A stretch of 64,000 nt of DNA from Trinickia mobilis (lineage in GTDB: Bacteria; Pseudomonadota; Gammaproteobacteria; Burkholderiales; Burkholderiaceae). Below the pieces are notes generated by a model. It was given only the letters and a program-made list of their open reading frames with translations. It searched no databases and had not been told where the DNA came from. Shown piece after piece: positions 15,750 to 24,749 of the stretch. Position 1 is the first letter of the stretch; every line of letters begins with the position of its first letter. The DNA lies in contig NZ_JAFLRF010000001.1 in the NCBI RefSeq assembly GCF_017315705.1, forward strand, positions 154,479-218,478, given 5' to 3'. The translations under genes and the position numbers were made by a program.

Positions 15750-16547
15750 TCAGCCGTGCCCGCTCGGCAGATACGGCATCGGATCGACCGGCTTGCCGTC
15801 GAGGCGCAGTTCGAACAGCAGCGCGACACGCGGGCTGTCGACGTCGCCCATCTCAGCGATCTCCTCGCCTTGCTTCACGACGTCGCCCGTCTTCACGAGC
15901 AGCTTGCTGCTGTGAGAATAGGCCGTCAGAAAATCGGCGTTGTGCTGCACGATGATCAGGCTGCCGTAGCCGTTCAGGCCGGTGCCGGCGTACATCACGC
16001 GTCCGTCGGCAGCGGCGCGAACCGGATCGCCTTCGTTGCCGCCGATTTCGATGCCGCGGTTGTGCCCCGGCTCGAACGGCTCGATGACCGAACCGTCGGC
16101 CGGCCAGGCAAGCGCGACGCGCTGCGAATGGCGATCGGGCGTCGTCGCGGCGACCGTGCTTCCTTGCCCGGCGCCGCGCATCGCAATCTGCAGCGATTCG
16201 CCTTTCGCCAGCCGCGGCTTGCGCGCCAAATGATTCCAAGCGATCAGGTTGTCGACCGTGCAGCCGTGGCTCTTCGCGATGCTGCCGAGCGTATCGCCGC
16301 GCTTCACGACATAGCTGAGCCACTGCACCTGGGCCGCCTGATCGCTGGCCGAATCGGCGCTGTTGCCGGTAGCGGCGGAAGCGCTCTGGGCCGCATGTGC
16401 CGCCGATGCTGCGGCGGCAGGCGTCGCGCCGGCCGCCACCGTGTCGCTCGACGCCGGCGGCGCGACGGTCGCGCACCCGGCCATGATGGCTGCCATAGCG
16501 GCGCCGGCAATGAGCGCCATGCTTCTGTCGAAATGACCTCGTCTCAT
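15750..16547 (-). CDS. NlpD-like lipoprotein: LysM plus degenerate LytM (M23) domain
   Basis: 265 residues from ATG 16547. The signal peptide ends in lipobox IMAGC (Cys at about 24), so it is an envelope lipoprotein. An Ala/Ser-rich linker is followed by a LysM domain (about 80-125: YVVKRGDTLGSIAKSHGCTV, NHLARKPRLAKGESLQI) that binds peptidoglycan, and a C-terminal M23/LytM domain (about 165-262). The metal-binding HxxxD and HxH residues are changed: NRGIEIGG and LLFELRLDG. The same type of loss marks E. coli NlpD and EnvC, which activate amidases rather than cut peptidoglycan, so an amidase-activator role in cell separation is inferred. The rpoS and pcm neighbours usual for nlpD are absent, so this is probably a paralogue. 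ATG 16565 is an alternative start. Confidence 0.85.
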   Translation of the reverse strand: MRRGHFDRSMALIAGAAMAAIMAGCATVAPPASSDTVAAGATPAAAASAAHAAQSASAATGNSADSASDQAAQVQWLSYVVKRGDTLGSIAKSHGCTVDNLIAWNHLARKPRLAKGESLQIAMRGAGQGSTVAATTPDRHSQRVALAWPADGSVIEPFEPGHNRGIEIGGNEGDPVRAAADGRVMYAGTGLNGYGSLIIVQHNADFLTAYSHSSKLLVKTGDVVKQGEEIAEMGDVDSPRVALLFELRLDGKPVDPMPYLPSGHG

Positions 16548-16815
16548 CTTCGACTCGAACTCCATTTTTTCAAGGGCATCGCTTGAACCATACCCGTGTG
16601 GCGCCGCTTTAAGCTGCATACGCACAGCGCTACCGCAACGACGCCGCCATTACTCGCTATACAGGATGACGTATTCGAAATACGGCGTACGTCACCCCTC
16701 AAAATCCGATGCTGCATTGTAAAGGCAACATCTCAAAACCAAGGCAGGCGACATGTAACCGACTGCAATCGATCATTACAAATGCAACAGGCTTCCCCGG
16801 CACGCCTCGCGCCGC

Positions 16816-18462
16816 TCACGCCGGTTCAAACGAGGCGTCGGTCAAGCTGGGCGCAGCGCGTCCGCCTTCGACGCGATTCGCAGCTGTACGCACCGGTGCT
16901 GCGCCCCCCGCAACACGGAACACTGCGACGGCCGCAGTGAGCCTGCGCGCCTGCTCTTCGAGCGAGCTGGCCGCCGCTGCCGCCTGTTCGACGAGCGCCG
17001 CGTTTTGCTGCGTGACTTCGTCCATCTGAGCCACGGCGATATTGACTTGATCGATGCCGGTGCTCTGCTCGTGCGAGGCCGCCGCGATCTCGTTCATGAT
17101 CGTGCTCACGCGCGCGATTGCCGCGACGATTTCATTCATCGTCGAGCCCGAGCGCTCCACGAGCTCGGCGCCTGTTTCGACGCGCGCCGACGATTCGCCG
17201 ATCACCGTCTTGATTTCCTTAGCGGCGGCGGCACTGCGCTGCGCGAGCGAGCGGACCTCGCTCGCCACCACGGCGAAGCCGCGTCCTTGTTCGCCCGCCC
17301 GCGCCGCTTCAACCGCGGCGTTGAGCGCAAGAATATTGGTCTGGAAAGCGATGCCTTCGATCAGGCCGACGATATCGTTGATCTTGCGCGAATTGCCGAC
17401 GATCTCGTGCATCGTGCCGACGACTTCCTGCGTCAGCTCGCCGCCTTGGGCCGCGAGGCCGGACGCGCCCTGCGCGAGCGAACTCGCCTGCTGGGCATTT
17501 TGCGCCGTCTGCTTGACGGTCGACGTGAGCTCTTCGATGCTCGCCGCCGTTTCCTCGAGCGACGCTGCCTGCTCTTCGGTGCGTTGCGACAGGTCCGCGT
17601 TGCCGGACGCGATTTCGCTCACGCCCGTATCGATCGACTCGGTGCTGCTGCGCACGGTGCTGACCGTTGCCACGAGCGATGCCTGCATCTTCTGCAGCGC
17701 CGCGGCGAGGCGCCCCATTTCGTTGTCGCTCACGACCTCGACACGCCCCGTCAGGTCGCCGTGCGCGATGCGCTGGAACTGCGCGATCGCCGCATCGACC
17801 GGATGCACGATGGCGCGCACGAGCGTCGCGCGTCCGAGCCACGCGCACACCAGCGACAGCAGCATGCCGGCCGCAACCACGATGCTCACGATCTGAAAGC
17901 GATCCTGCGCGGCCTGGTAACGTTGCGCGCCGCGCTCGAGCTGCACCTTCTCGAGCGCAGCCGTTGCCTTGTCGTAAGCGTTATAGAGAGCGGGCAGCTT
18001 TTTGCCTTGAAATTGCAGGAAGGCCGGCTTGTCGCCCGATTTCAGCGCAGCAAGCGCGGGATCGATGCCGTCATGCAGGAACGCGTCGCGCGTGCCCTGC
18101 AAGTCCTTGATGAGCGGCTGCACGCCGGGATCGCCGCCTGCCCGGCTCAGGTAGTGCGCGAGGCGCTCATCCGACACGCGACGGTAATCGTCGGCACGCT
18201 TGAGCACCGCAGCCGCCCCATCCTGGTCGTCGAGATCGGTGAGCGATGCGTAAGTCGCGAGCGCCAGGCGCAAGCGCAGCAATTGCCCCGCGCTGCCGTC
18301 GAGGTCCGCGACAGCGGGCGTATCGACCGTGTACATCTGCTGCAGCGATGCGTTGCCGGCGCGCATCGACAGCAGCCCAAGCGCAGCGCCTGCAACGAGC
18401 ACGACCGCGAAGCACGCGACCATGAGGGTCAGCCACGCGCGAATGGAAAAGTTCTTCAGCAT
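16816..18462 (-). CDS. Methyl-accepting chemotaxis protein (Tar/Tsr type)
   Basis: 548 residues from ATG 18462. First membrane span at about 10-30 ([20 protein letters not shown]), a periplasmic four-helix ligand domain to about 190, second span ([19 protein letters not shown]), a HAMP domain with [19 protein letters not shown], then the signalling domain with the conserved hairpin tip [23 protein letters not shown] region followed by [20 protein letters not shown]. Methylation helices flank it. Inner-membrane chemoreceptor feeding CheA/CheW. It ends without an obvious CheR-binding pentapeptide (tail DASFEPA). No che genes are nearby, so the ligand is unknown. Monocistronic. Confidence 0.93.
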   Translation of the reverse strand: MLKNFSIRAWLTLMVACFAVVLVAGAALGLLSMRAGNASLQQMYTVDTPAVADLDGSAGQLLRLRLALATYASLTDLDDQDGAAAVLKRADDYRRVSDERLAHYLSRAGGDPGVQPLIKDLQGTRDAFLHDGIDPALAALKSGDKPAFLQFQGKKLPALYNAYDKATAALEKVQLERGAQRYQAAQDRFQIVSIVVAAGMLLSLVCAWLGRATLVRAIVHPVDAAIAQFQRIAHGDLTGRVEVVSDNEMGRLAAALQKMQASLVATVSTVRSSTESIDTGVSEIASGNADLSQRTEEQAASLEETAASIEELTSTVKQTAQNAQQASSLAQGASGLAAQGGELTQEVVGTMHEIVGNSRKINDIVGLIEGIAFQTNILALNAAVEAARAGEQGRGFAVVASEVRSLAQRSAAAAKEIKTVIGESSARVETGAELVERSGSTMNEIVAAIARVSTIMNEIAAASHEQSTGIDQVNIAVAQMDEVTQQNAALVEQAAAAASSLEEQARRLTAAVAVFRVAGGAAPVRTAANRVEGGRAAPSLTDASFEPA

Positions 18463-18712
18463 CCAATGGTCTCCGCTGTACGGTAGGAATGGCGGGGCCG
18501 CCAACCCTCTCCCCGTGCGCGCGCTGCACATGGCACACGCGTGCTCAACGTCCGAATTAAATGGACGCCACATGGAATGGTCTACGGCTGTTGCCAGGAA
18601 AACTTTACGGACGACCAGCGTGGCGTTCTGCCACAGCGTCGCGCGTGCCCGGCGCGTGACGCCATGCGCCGGGCACGGCGACGAGAATCGGCATGACAGG
18701 CCGCCCAGCGGG

Positions 18713-19462
18713 TCAAGCGATTTCGAACTCGATGCCGCCGATGCCCTCGATCGTCCCCCGCACGATGTCCGGCCCTTCGGCCAAATAAAGGCCGGTGTAC
18801 GAGCCGGTGGTGAGCAGCGTGCGGGCAGGGATGGTCTGCACGTTCTGCAATGCGCGCGTGACGAGCCAGACGATGAGCCGCCGCGGATCACCCGCGGGAT
18901 TGCTCGCGTGGCCGCTGAAGATTTCCTGGTCGCCGCAATGAAAGCTGACCTTCGGCGCGACGAAATCGAAGCGCCGGTCGTAACGCTTCGTCTCGCCGAT
19001 CACGAGCGCTCCGTTGTTCTGCAGATCGGCCAGCTGCGCGAGCTTGTCGACCTGCGGCCAGGCCTTGAAGCGGCTGTCGACCACCTCCACCACGACCGAC
19101 ATCGAATCGATCGCGTCGAGGACATCGTCGGTTCGTTCGGCGAAGGTGTTGTCGATATCGGTCGCGAAGCTGAACGCGATCTCCAGCTCGAGGCCGATGC
19201 GCGCGTAGTCGGCGCGGCGCACGCCGGCCTTTGCGCCGAACACCTTCGCGGCCGGCAGCGGCGCGCATTGCGGTTCGTCGGTGGGGGTCTTCGCGCCGAT
19301 CTTGTAGCCGGCGCTGCCGCCGAGTTCGGCGATCGTCAGTTGCTGGGCGAGATAGGCGTCGGCGGCGCTGGCGGGAAGCAGGTCGTCCGCAAGTGTGTCG
19401 ATCAGGGTGTGCGTGCGGCGCGCCTCGACGAGTCGCGCGGCGAGAGCTTGCATAGAGGCCAT
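18713..19462 (-). CDS. 2-keto-4-pentenoate hydratase / fumarylacetoacetate hydrolase family enzyme
   Basis: 249 residues. The MhpD/HpaH-type fold is suggested by [15 protein letters not shown] near residue 50, [10 protein letters not shown] (metal-binding acidic residues of the family), [13 protein letters not shown], and [19 protein letters not shown] plus [19 protein letters not shown] at the C-terminus. Such enzymes add water to 2-hydroxydienoates in aromatic meta-cleavage or decarboxylate related keto acids; which one cannot be told. The start is ATG 19462, with AAGGAG 12-17 bases upstream; ATG 19453 is an alternative. It is divergent from a GntR gene and likely its target. No other catabolic gene adjoins, so the pathway is unassigned. 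Confidence 0.82.
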   Translation of the reverse strand: MASMQALAARLVEARRTHTLIDTLADDLLPASAADAYLAQQLTIAELGGSAGYKIGAKTPTDEPQCAPLPAAKVFGAKAGVRRADYARIGLELEIAFSFATDIDNTFAERTDDVLDAIDSMSVVVEVVDSRFKAWPQVDKLAQLADLQNNGALVIGETKRYDRRFDFVAPKVSFHCGDQEIFSGHASNPAGDPRRLIVWLVTRALQNVQTIPARTLLTTGSYTGLYLAEGPDIVRGTIEGIGGIEFEIA

Positions 19463-19590
19463 GGTGTGAGGTGTCTCCTTGCCTGCGTAGGTTTTGCCGA
19501 CCGGTCGATGCGGCATGCGGTTACGAAATGATAGACATTGGATGCAAGTTCGGCTCCGCTGGTTCTCGGTTTTTCTCATGGAATTTTGCA

Positions 19591-19605
19591 TTTGGCATAC
19601 CATAA
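19591..19605. promoter_or_regulatory. Candidate GntR operator (TTTGGCATACCATAA)
   Basis: TGGCATACCA is an imperfect palindrome in the divergent hydratase/GntR promoter region, similar to the TGGTATACCA-type sites bound by many FCD-type GntR proteins. A related sequence, ATTGCATACCAA, occurs at 19733-19744 just inside the predicted GntR coding start. The assignment is inferred from position and shape. Confidence 0.35.
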
Positions 19606-19679
19606 GCGCGCCATTTCCCGGACGCAAACACTTTCTCCACAGTCATTCGAAATAGACGTTCCGCCTTGACAGGCTTATC

Positions 19680-20456
19680 ATGCTTGAGACTCCTGTTCTT
19701 GACGCGTGTATTCACAATATGGCAGCGAGTATATTGCATACCAACTCCCGCGATAAACAAACCGATTCGGCTACATCGGGCTTCGGCGAATTCGCAGTCA
19801 CCCGCCCGGTTCTGCACGAATCGGTCACCAACGCGCTGCGCAAGATGATCGTGGAGGGCGCGCTCGCGCCGGGCGCGCGGCTCAACGAGCGGGATTTGTG
19901 CGCGGTGCTCGGGGTGTCGCGCACGCCGTTGCGCGAGGCGCTGAAGGTGCTCGCGGCGGAAGGCCTGATCGACCATCAGCCGAATCGCGGCGCCGTGGTC
20001 GCGGTCATGACCGAGGAAGACATCGGCAATACGTTCGACCTGCTGGGCTGCCTCGAGAGTTTCGCCGGAGAGCTGGCGTGCGCGAAGATCGCCGACGCCG
20101 ATTTGAACGAACTCAAGGCGTTGCATTTTTCGATGCTGGCCTGCCACTCGCGCGGCGACCTGTCCGGCTATTACGACTACAACCGGACAATCCACGACAG
20201 GATCAATCTGCTCGCGGGCAACGAAGTTCTGCGGCAAACCTATCTTGCGCTGAACCGCCGCGTAGAGGGACTGCGCTTCCGCTCGAACCACGACGCGCAG
20301 AAATGGGCGCGCGCCGTGGCCGAACACGGGCAGATGATCGAAGCGCTGGAAGCGCGCGACAGCGCGCGGATGGCCAGGCTGATGCGCCAGCACCTCGACG
20401 AGAAGAAGCAGGCGGTGCTCGGCGCGATGCGCGACGCCGCCAAACCCGCTGCGTAG
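19680..20456 (+). CDS. GntR family regulator (FCD type), divergent from the hydratase
   Basis: Up to 258 residues. A GntR winged helix sits at about 45-110 (VTNALRKMIVEGALAPGARL, LCAVLGVSRTPLREALKVLA, then LIDHQPNRGAVVA), followed by an FCD domain (DIGNTFDLLGCLESFAGELA, YDYNRTIHDRINLLAGN, AVAEHGQMIEALEARD). The first 40 residues are not conserved in appearance, so the true start could be ATG 19719 rather than 19680. A candidate operator lies inside that stretch, which favours a late start or autorepression by roadblock. It probably controls the neighbouring hydratase gene. Confidence 0.85.
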   Translation: MLETPVLDACIHNMAASILHTNSRDKQTDSATSGFGEFAVTRPVLHESVTNALRKMIVEGALAPGARLNERDLCAVLGVSRTPLREALKVLAAEGLIDHQPNRGAVVAVMTEEDIGNTFDLLGCLESFAGELACAKIADADLNELKALHFSMLACHSRGDLSGYYDYNRTIHDRINLLAGNEVLRQTYLALNRRVEGLRFRSNHDAQKWARAVAEHGQMIEALEARDSARMARLMRQHLDEKKQAVLGAMRDAAKPAA

Positions 20457-20700
20457 CGGGCGCGGCGCCCTCGCCTCGCCCATTGACGCTCAGCGGATGC
20501 CCTCATTACCGCAGGACGGTGTGACGCACGTCACATGGCGCCTCCCCCTGCTTCAGCAATGTCCCGCGCGAAGGCCGTGACGGACGCGCAAAAGTAAAAA
20601 GGCCCATCCGAGCAACGCTGGGATGAGCCGAATCGCCGGCTAGCGGCGCAGATCGAAGGCTTGCAGCAGCGTGAACGCCACTGCCCGCACATCGACTTAT
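20457..20700. other. Intergenic between convergent GntR and porin genes
   Basis: No gene seen. The porin-side end holds a strong terminator (listed separately). Confidence 0.4.
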
Positions 20701-20733
20701 TAAAAACTCGCGCGGCGCGCCAGGCGCCGCGCG
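20701..20733 (-). terminator. Rho-independent terminator of the porin gene
   Basis: Read on the minus strand: a 10-bp perfect GC stem (CGCGCGGCGC / GCGCCGCGCG, at 20709-20718 and 20724-20733) with a five-base loop, followed by AGTTTTTA. It lies 14 bases after the porin stop codon. Confidence 0.88.
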
Positions 20734-20746
20734 TTGTCGCGTCAGA

Positions 20747-21928
20747 TTAGAACTTGTGACGGATCGCGACGCGGAACGCAACTTGGTTGCTCGTCGTCGA
20801 CGAGTTGTCCGTGCCCGGAATGAACGCGTTGTCCAGTTGCGTACCCGTACCACCGCTCGAAACGTGCTGATACGCCGTCTGGAAGTAGAAGTCCGTACGC
20901 TTCGAGATGTTGTAGTCAGCCATCAGACCAAACGTCTGGTACTTCGGATGCGCGGTACCCAACGTCGAGTTGTAGTTCGTGTAGGTATAGATGTATTGAG
21001 CACCCACGAAGAACGCCGGCGTGAGCTGATACTTGCCGTTGATTTCGAAGTTCTGGAAGCGCAGCGAGTTCAACGTGTTGCCAGGAATCGCCAGCGGAGC
21101 CGGATTGACGCCCGTCGCCGGGTTGGTCAGGTAGGTCGTCCCAGTCGGGTGCTGGTTGTACGAATTCGTGTACACAAAGCCGCCCGTCACCGGACCGTAC
21201 GTGTAGTTGACACCACCGCCGAAGACCTGCAGCTTCTGGGCAATGAAGTTTGCGTCCGTCGTCGTAACCGTGCCGCTGCTGTTCGTGCCCGGGTTGTCGA
21301 TCGCCATATAGGCACCGGCAACCTGCAGGCCGCCGAGCGCGTACGTGGCGCCGAGGCTATAGGCACGGTTGTTCGCGAAGCCGGTGTTGTTGCTGAAGCT
21401 GTAGGTGCCACCGATCTGGAAGCCAGCGAAGACCGGGCTCGCATACTTGACGGTGTTGTTCAGACGGAACGAGTTATCCGTGTTGTCGTTGTCGTACGGG
21501 TGCGACAGCAGGTAGCCGCCCCAGTTGCCGTTCGCGGTCAGCGGCGCGAGGTAGTCGACAACGGAGTCGTATTGACGACCAAGGGTAACCGTACCGTATT
21601 GGTCTTGCGTCAGGCCGACATAGGCTTGACGACCGAACTCGAGGCCGCCCTGGCCGAGCTTGCCGGTGTTCACGTCAAAGCCGTTTTCCAATTGGAAAAT
21701 CGCCTTCAGACCGCCACCCAGATCTTCGGTGCCCTTCAGGCCCCAGCGGCTGCCTTGCGCATAGCCGCTTTGCATCTCCCAAACAGAGTGGCCACCGGTG
21801 GCCGTTGCCACTTTGTTCGTGTAGTTCAGGCCTTCATCGATCACGCCATACAGCGTGACGCTGCTTTGTGCGAAAACCGGAACGGCAAACGCGGACAACA
21901 CTGCGAGCGAAATGACGTGCTTTTTCAT
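20747..21928 (-). CDS. Outer-membrane porin, Gram-negative (OmpC-like) Burkholderia type
   Basis: 393 residues from ATG 21928, with GGAG seven bases upstream. Signal peptide MKKHVISLAVLSAFAVPVFA, then the mature start QSSVTLYGVIDEGLNYTNKV typical of the betaproteobacterial porin_4 family. The eyelet and strand segments SRWGLKGTEDLGGGLKAIFQ and GRQAYVGLTQDQYGTVTLGR are present, and the protein ends in Phe (AFRVAIRHKF), the beta-barrel assembly signal. It forms a 16-strand trimeric pore for small solutes. Monocistronic, with a clear terminator and a long upstream region. Confidence 0.95.
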   Translation of the reverse strand: MKKHVISLAVLSAFAVPVFAQSSVTLYGVIDEGLNYTNKVATATGGHSVWEMQSGYAQGSRWGLKGTEDLGGGLKAIFQLENGFDVNTGKLGQGGLEFGRQAYVGLTQDQYGTVTLGRQYDSVVDYLAPLTANGNWGGYLLSHPYDNDNTDNSFRLNNTVKYASPVFAGFQIGGTYSFSNNTGFANNRAYSLGATYALGGLQVAGAYMAIDNPGTNSSGTVTTTDANFIAQKLQVFGGGVNYTYGPVTGGFVYTNSYNQHPTGTTYLTNPATGVNPAPLAIPGNTLNSLRFQNFEINGKYQLTPAFFVGAQYIYTYTNYNSTLGTAHPKYQTFGLMADYNISKRTDFYFQTAYQHVSSGGTGTQLDNAFIPGTDNSSTTSNQVAFRVAIRHKF

Positions 21929-22311
21929 CAAAATCTCCAAACCTTTTGATTGTTGACAATTCTTTCAATCTGCTTATTTTTCTGGCAGAGTTTTTAATGT
22001 CAGGTTGCGGTAATTTCATGCAACACCGATCGAATGGTTGCACGACGAAAGGTGGGCGTCCATTCAGGTGCGTGTTTTTGCGCCGGACCGTTGCGAATTG
22101 CCAACTAAAGCCACATCAATCAGATGGATTGACGTCCCAATGGTCAGTCAAAACGCCCAATCAATACGTGATAACCCCTAGAAAGCGAGTTGCCGGGGAT
22201 AACGGAAGAAAATCGAGGAAAACCCAAAGGGCATTACAGCCGTTTGCCGATTAAAACCGCTGCATTAAGAACAATGACCGAGTTAACCGGCCCGCCATTA
22301 ACGCAGCCTAT
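21929..22311. other. Intergenic region upstream of the porin
   Basis: 383 bases between the porin start and the stop of the next minus-strand gene. AT-richer than its surroundings near 21940-22010, as expected of a strong promoter and leader. No gene was identified. Confidence 0.4.
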
Positions 22312-22734
22312 TTAATCCGGATTGCAGAATATCGCGGTTATATGCGGCGCGACTTTATGGACGACCGCGGGGCTATGTGCCTCCGTCACGGCCTTCTGCA
22401 CGCTGCCCATCCAGCCAAACACGACGGCGCCGTACGCCGAGTCGCCGATCGGCTTGCCGTCGCCGGTGCGGAACATCGGGTCGTCCTTCTGAAATCCGAC
22501 CACCGCAAACACGTGGAATCCATATGCGGTAAGGTCCGCGCCGCTCGTGGGCCGGAACGCGTTGATCGAATTCGGCTCGACGCGGGTCGGCGTCGAGTCG
22601 ATCAGGTACTGCTGCTCCAGCGAGCCGATGAACTCGTGTGCCGAGACACCGCATTTCAACGGTTCATCGAGCTCGGCGGCTGCGCAGATAGCAGGCAATA
22701 GCGCGATAAAGAGAGCAAATAGCGTGCGTTTCAT
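22312..22734 (-). CDS. Small secreted protein of unknown function
   Basis: 140 residues from ATG 22734, chosen because it begins a clean signal peptide (MKRTLFALFIALLPAICAAA); the frame stays open upstream without conserved-looking sequence. Mature part about 120 residues, with two cysteines far apart (LKCGVSAH near the start and AIFCNPD at the very end) that could pair in the periplasm. It contains GWMGSVQKAVTEAH and a Thr/Val-rich middle. No family recognised. It lies alone between the porin and the tonB cluster. Confidence 0.65.
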   Translation of the reverse strand: MKRTLFALFIALLPAICAAAELDEPLKCGVSAHEFIGSLEQQYLIDSTPTRVEPNSINAFRPTSGADLTAYGFHVFAVVGFQKDDPMFRTGDGKPIGDSAYGAVVFGWMGSVQKAVTEAHSPAVVHKVAPHITAIFCNPD

Positions 22735-22909
22735 TGTGTGATCGCTGCAGTGCGCGGGCACCCCAAAGCCGCTTGCCACGTCGCACGTCAACATTTTGAG
22801 ATAAAGACCGGCCAGGGCCCGCACTTTACCGATGATTATCGCTCCTTGCATTGGCGGAATGCAGGCGCTCGATCGCCACGCGCTTGATCGGCGTGGCCCC
22901 GAGCGCGTG

Positions 22910-23671
22910 TCAGCTCACGTTGAAATGCACGCGCACGTCCCGCTGGCTGTCAACCGGGCGGCCGTTCTCCAGTGCCGGAAAGAAGCGCCATTTGCGCAGC
23001 GCTTCGAGCAGGATCTGATTGAGCCGCGGATTCGGCGTCGGCCTCACCAGTTCGAACTCCGTGCTGCCGTCCGCATGAATCTCGAAGCGCGCGACGGCTT
23101 CCGCCCGGTAGGCGTCCTCGCGCAAATCGTCGGGCAGCACGGGCAGCGGCTGGGAAAGCAGCCGCGCCTGCACGGTGCCGGCGGATGACGACGCCGGCGA
23201 AGTGTCCGAAGCGCTGCGGCCCGCCGTTTTGCCGCCGGCTGCGGGCGCCTCGGCGGTTGGCTCCTCGCGTGCCGGCGCGGCGGGCGATTCGCCCCGTGGC
23301 GGCAGCGCGTTTGTTTGCGGTGCGTTCGCGCTATTCGCCCTATTCGCGGTGTCGATCGCTTCGGTGCGGGCCGCTGGCGGCGTCACCCGGACCTGCTGCG
23401 GCTTCGGTATGCGACGCTGCAGCAGGTCCCTGGCCGGGGCGGACGCTTGCGGCTGTGCGGAAACCGTCCGCGCTGGCTCAGGCGGCGCAATTTCGACCAG
23501 CTTCATGTCGATCGTCTCAGGCACGGGCAGCGGCCGATCGGCCGGCACGAAAAGCGGCGTGAAGTGCGCGAGAAACAGCGCCCAACCCGCCACCGCGATA
23601 ACGCACGCGAAAGCGAGCCGAACCCTCGGCGCGTCCGCCGCGGTCAGCAGACGCTGCCAGCCGCTATTCAC
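22910..23671 (-). CDS. tonB: TonB family energy-transducing protein
   Basis: 253 residues. N-terminal membrane anchor at about 18-40 (LAFACVIAVAGWALFLAHF), a proline/alanine-rich periplasm-spanning linker (about 50-165), and a C-terminal TonB domain (AVARFEIHADGSTEFELVRP, then NQILLEALRKWRFFPALENG and a final beta-strand VRVHFNVS). It passes proton-motive energy from ExbB-ExbD to the outer-membrane receptor. Its start overlaps the exbD end by eight bases. It lies in the order receptor-exbB-exbD-tonB, a dedicated set for one receptor rather than the general housekeeping copy. Confidence 0.92.
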   Translation of the reverse strand: MNSGWQRLLTAADAPRVRLAFACVIAVAGWALFLAHFTPLFVPADRPLPVPETIDMKLVEIAPPEPARTVSAQPQASAPARDLLQRRIPKPQQVRVTPPAARTEAIDTANRANSANAPQTNALPPRGESPAAPAREEPTAEAPAAGGKTAGRSASDTSPASSSAGTVQARLLSQPLPVLPDDLREDAYRAEAVARFEIHADGSTEFELVRPTPNPRLNQILLEALRKWRFFPALENGRPVDSQRDVRVHFNVS

Positions 23672-24062
23672 GATGCACGGCCATCAGGAAGTGCGTGGCG
23701 CCCGCCCGACGCGCGGCGAGCATCGCCTCTACGACGACGCCGTGCGACGCGCCGTCGTCGGCGGCAATGACGATAGTGCCGTCACGCTGCAACCGATGCG
23801 CCACGGCCTGTGTCACCTGATCGAGCCGCACCGCCTGCCGATTGACGAACACCTGGTTCGTGCGGGTGACGCTGAGCGTCAGCGGCTTGTCCTGCGACAT
23901 TCGCTCGGCCTGACCTTGCGGCAGATTCACGCGGACCGCGTCAAGCCGCTGCATCGCAAGCGACGTCAGCATGAACGTCGCCAGCAGGAAGAACATCACA
24001 TCGATCATCGGAATGATCTCGATGCGTCCGCGCCGGGTGGCGCGAGCACGCCGCAGCTTCAT
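23664..24062 (-). CDS. exbD: Biopolymer transport protein ExbD
   Basis: 132 residues. A short cytoplasmic start (MKLRRARATRRGRIEIIPMI) leads into a single span, IDVMFFLLATFMLTSLA, with the essential Asp just inside the membrane; a periplasmic domain follows with VNRQAVRLDQV and GTIVIAADDGASHGVVVEAM. Stator component with ExbB for the TonB motor. ATG 24062 overlaps the exbB stop as ATGA; its own end overlaps the tonB start. Confidence 0.94.
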   Translation of the reverse strand: MKLRRARATRRGRIEIIPMIDVMFFLLATFMLTSLAMQRLDAVRVNLPQGQAERMSQDKPLTLSVTRTNQVFVNRQAVRLDQVTQAVAHRLQRDGTIVIAADDGASHGVVVEAMLAARRAGATHFLMAVHRE

Positions 24063-24715
24063 GAGGCGGCGCTCCCGCGTTCCTGCTCGACGCGCACGTC
24101 GGCCAAAAGCGCATTCGCGAACGATTCGAGCTCGTCCGTCAACGCATCGATGCGGCGCGAGAAGAAGTTGAACGCGAACAGTGCGACGACGGCGATCACG
24201 ATCCCGATCGCGGTCGCGACGAGCGCCTGCGCGACGCCCCCGGTGACGCCGGTCGGATTCACCAACCCGTCGCCGCCGATCAGCTTGAACGACTGCATCA
24301 TGCCGACGATCGTGCCGAGCAGCCCGACGAGCGGCGCCGCCGTCACGATGGTCTCGAGCAGCCACAAGCCGCGGCCCATGTCGCGCCGGATCTGCGCGGC
24401 AGCAGACTCGATCCTCGTTTCGAGCCGCCACAGCGGCGCGCCGCGGCCGTCGAACAGACGGCCGACGCGGCGCAACGCGTGTTGCGCCGGCAAGCGCCCG
24501 AGCGCGCTCGCGAAGCCGTTCGCGGCGGCATCCTGTGCGCCGCCGCTGGCCGCTTCGATCGCTTCGGCAAGACCGGCGGGCACGCGAGCGAAGCGCCAGA
24601 ACGCATACGCGCGGTCAAGCGTGATCGCAAGCGCGGCGACCGAGAGCAGCGTCAGCGGATACACCGCCCAGCCGCCGAGCCGGACGGCTTCGGCGAGGTT
24701 GGACCAATCGTTCAA
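24059..24715 (-). CDS. exbB: Biopolymer transport protein ExbB (MotA/TolQ/ExbB proton channel)
   Basis: 218 residues from a TTG start at 24715, chosen because AGGAG lies eight bases upstream and conserved sequence begins immediately (LNDWSNLAEAVRLGGWAVYP); no ATG fits. Three membrane spans, with the proton-channel core TIVTAAPLVGLLGTIVGMMQ and GGVAQALVATAIGIVIAVVA. Lies 34 bases after the receptor gene and overlaps exbD by four bases. The unusual start codon may hold expression below that of the receptor. Confidence 0.92.
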   Translation of the reverse strand: MNDWSNLAEAVRLGGWAVYPLTLLSVAALAITLDRAYAFWRFARVPAGLAEAIEAASGGAQDAAANGFASALGRLPAQHALRRVGRLFDGRGAPLWRLETRIESAAAQIRRDMGRGLWLLETIVTAAPLVGLLGTIVGMMQSFKLIGGDGLVNPTGVTGGVAQALVATAIGIVIAVVALFAFNFFSRRIDALTDELESFANALLADVRVEQERGSAAS

Positions 24716-24749
24716 GCGTGTTCTCCTCTGGGTTGATGTGCGCCGCGCA

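Noticed and set aside
21929-21940. TTG start four codons upstream of the porin ATG
   Set aside because: It overlaps the GGAG ribosome binding site of the ATG at 21928 and would spoil the signal peptide start.
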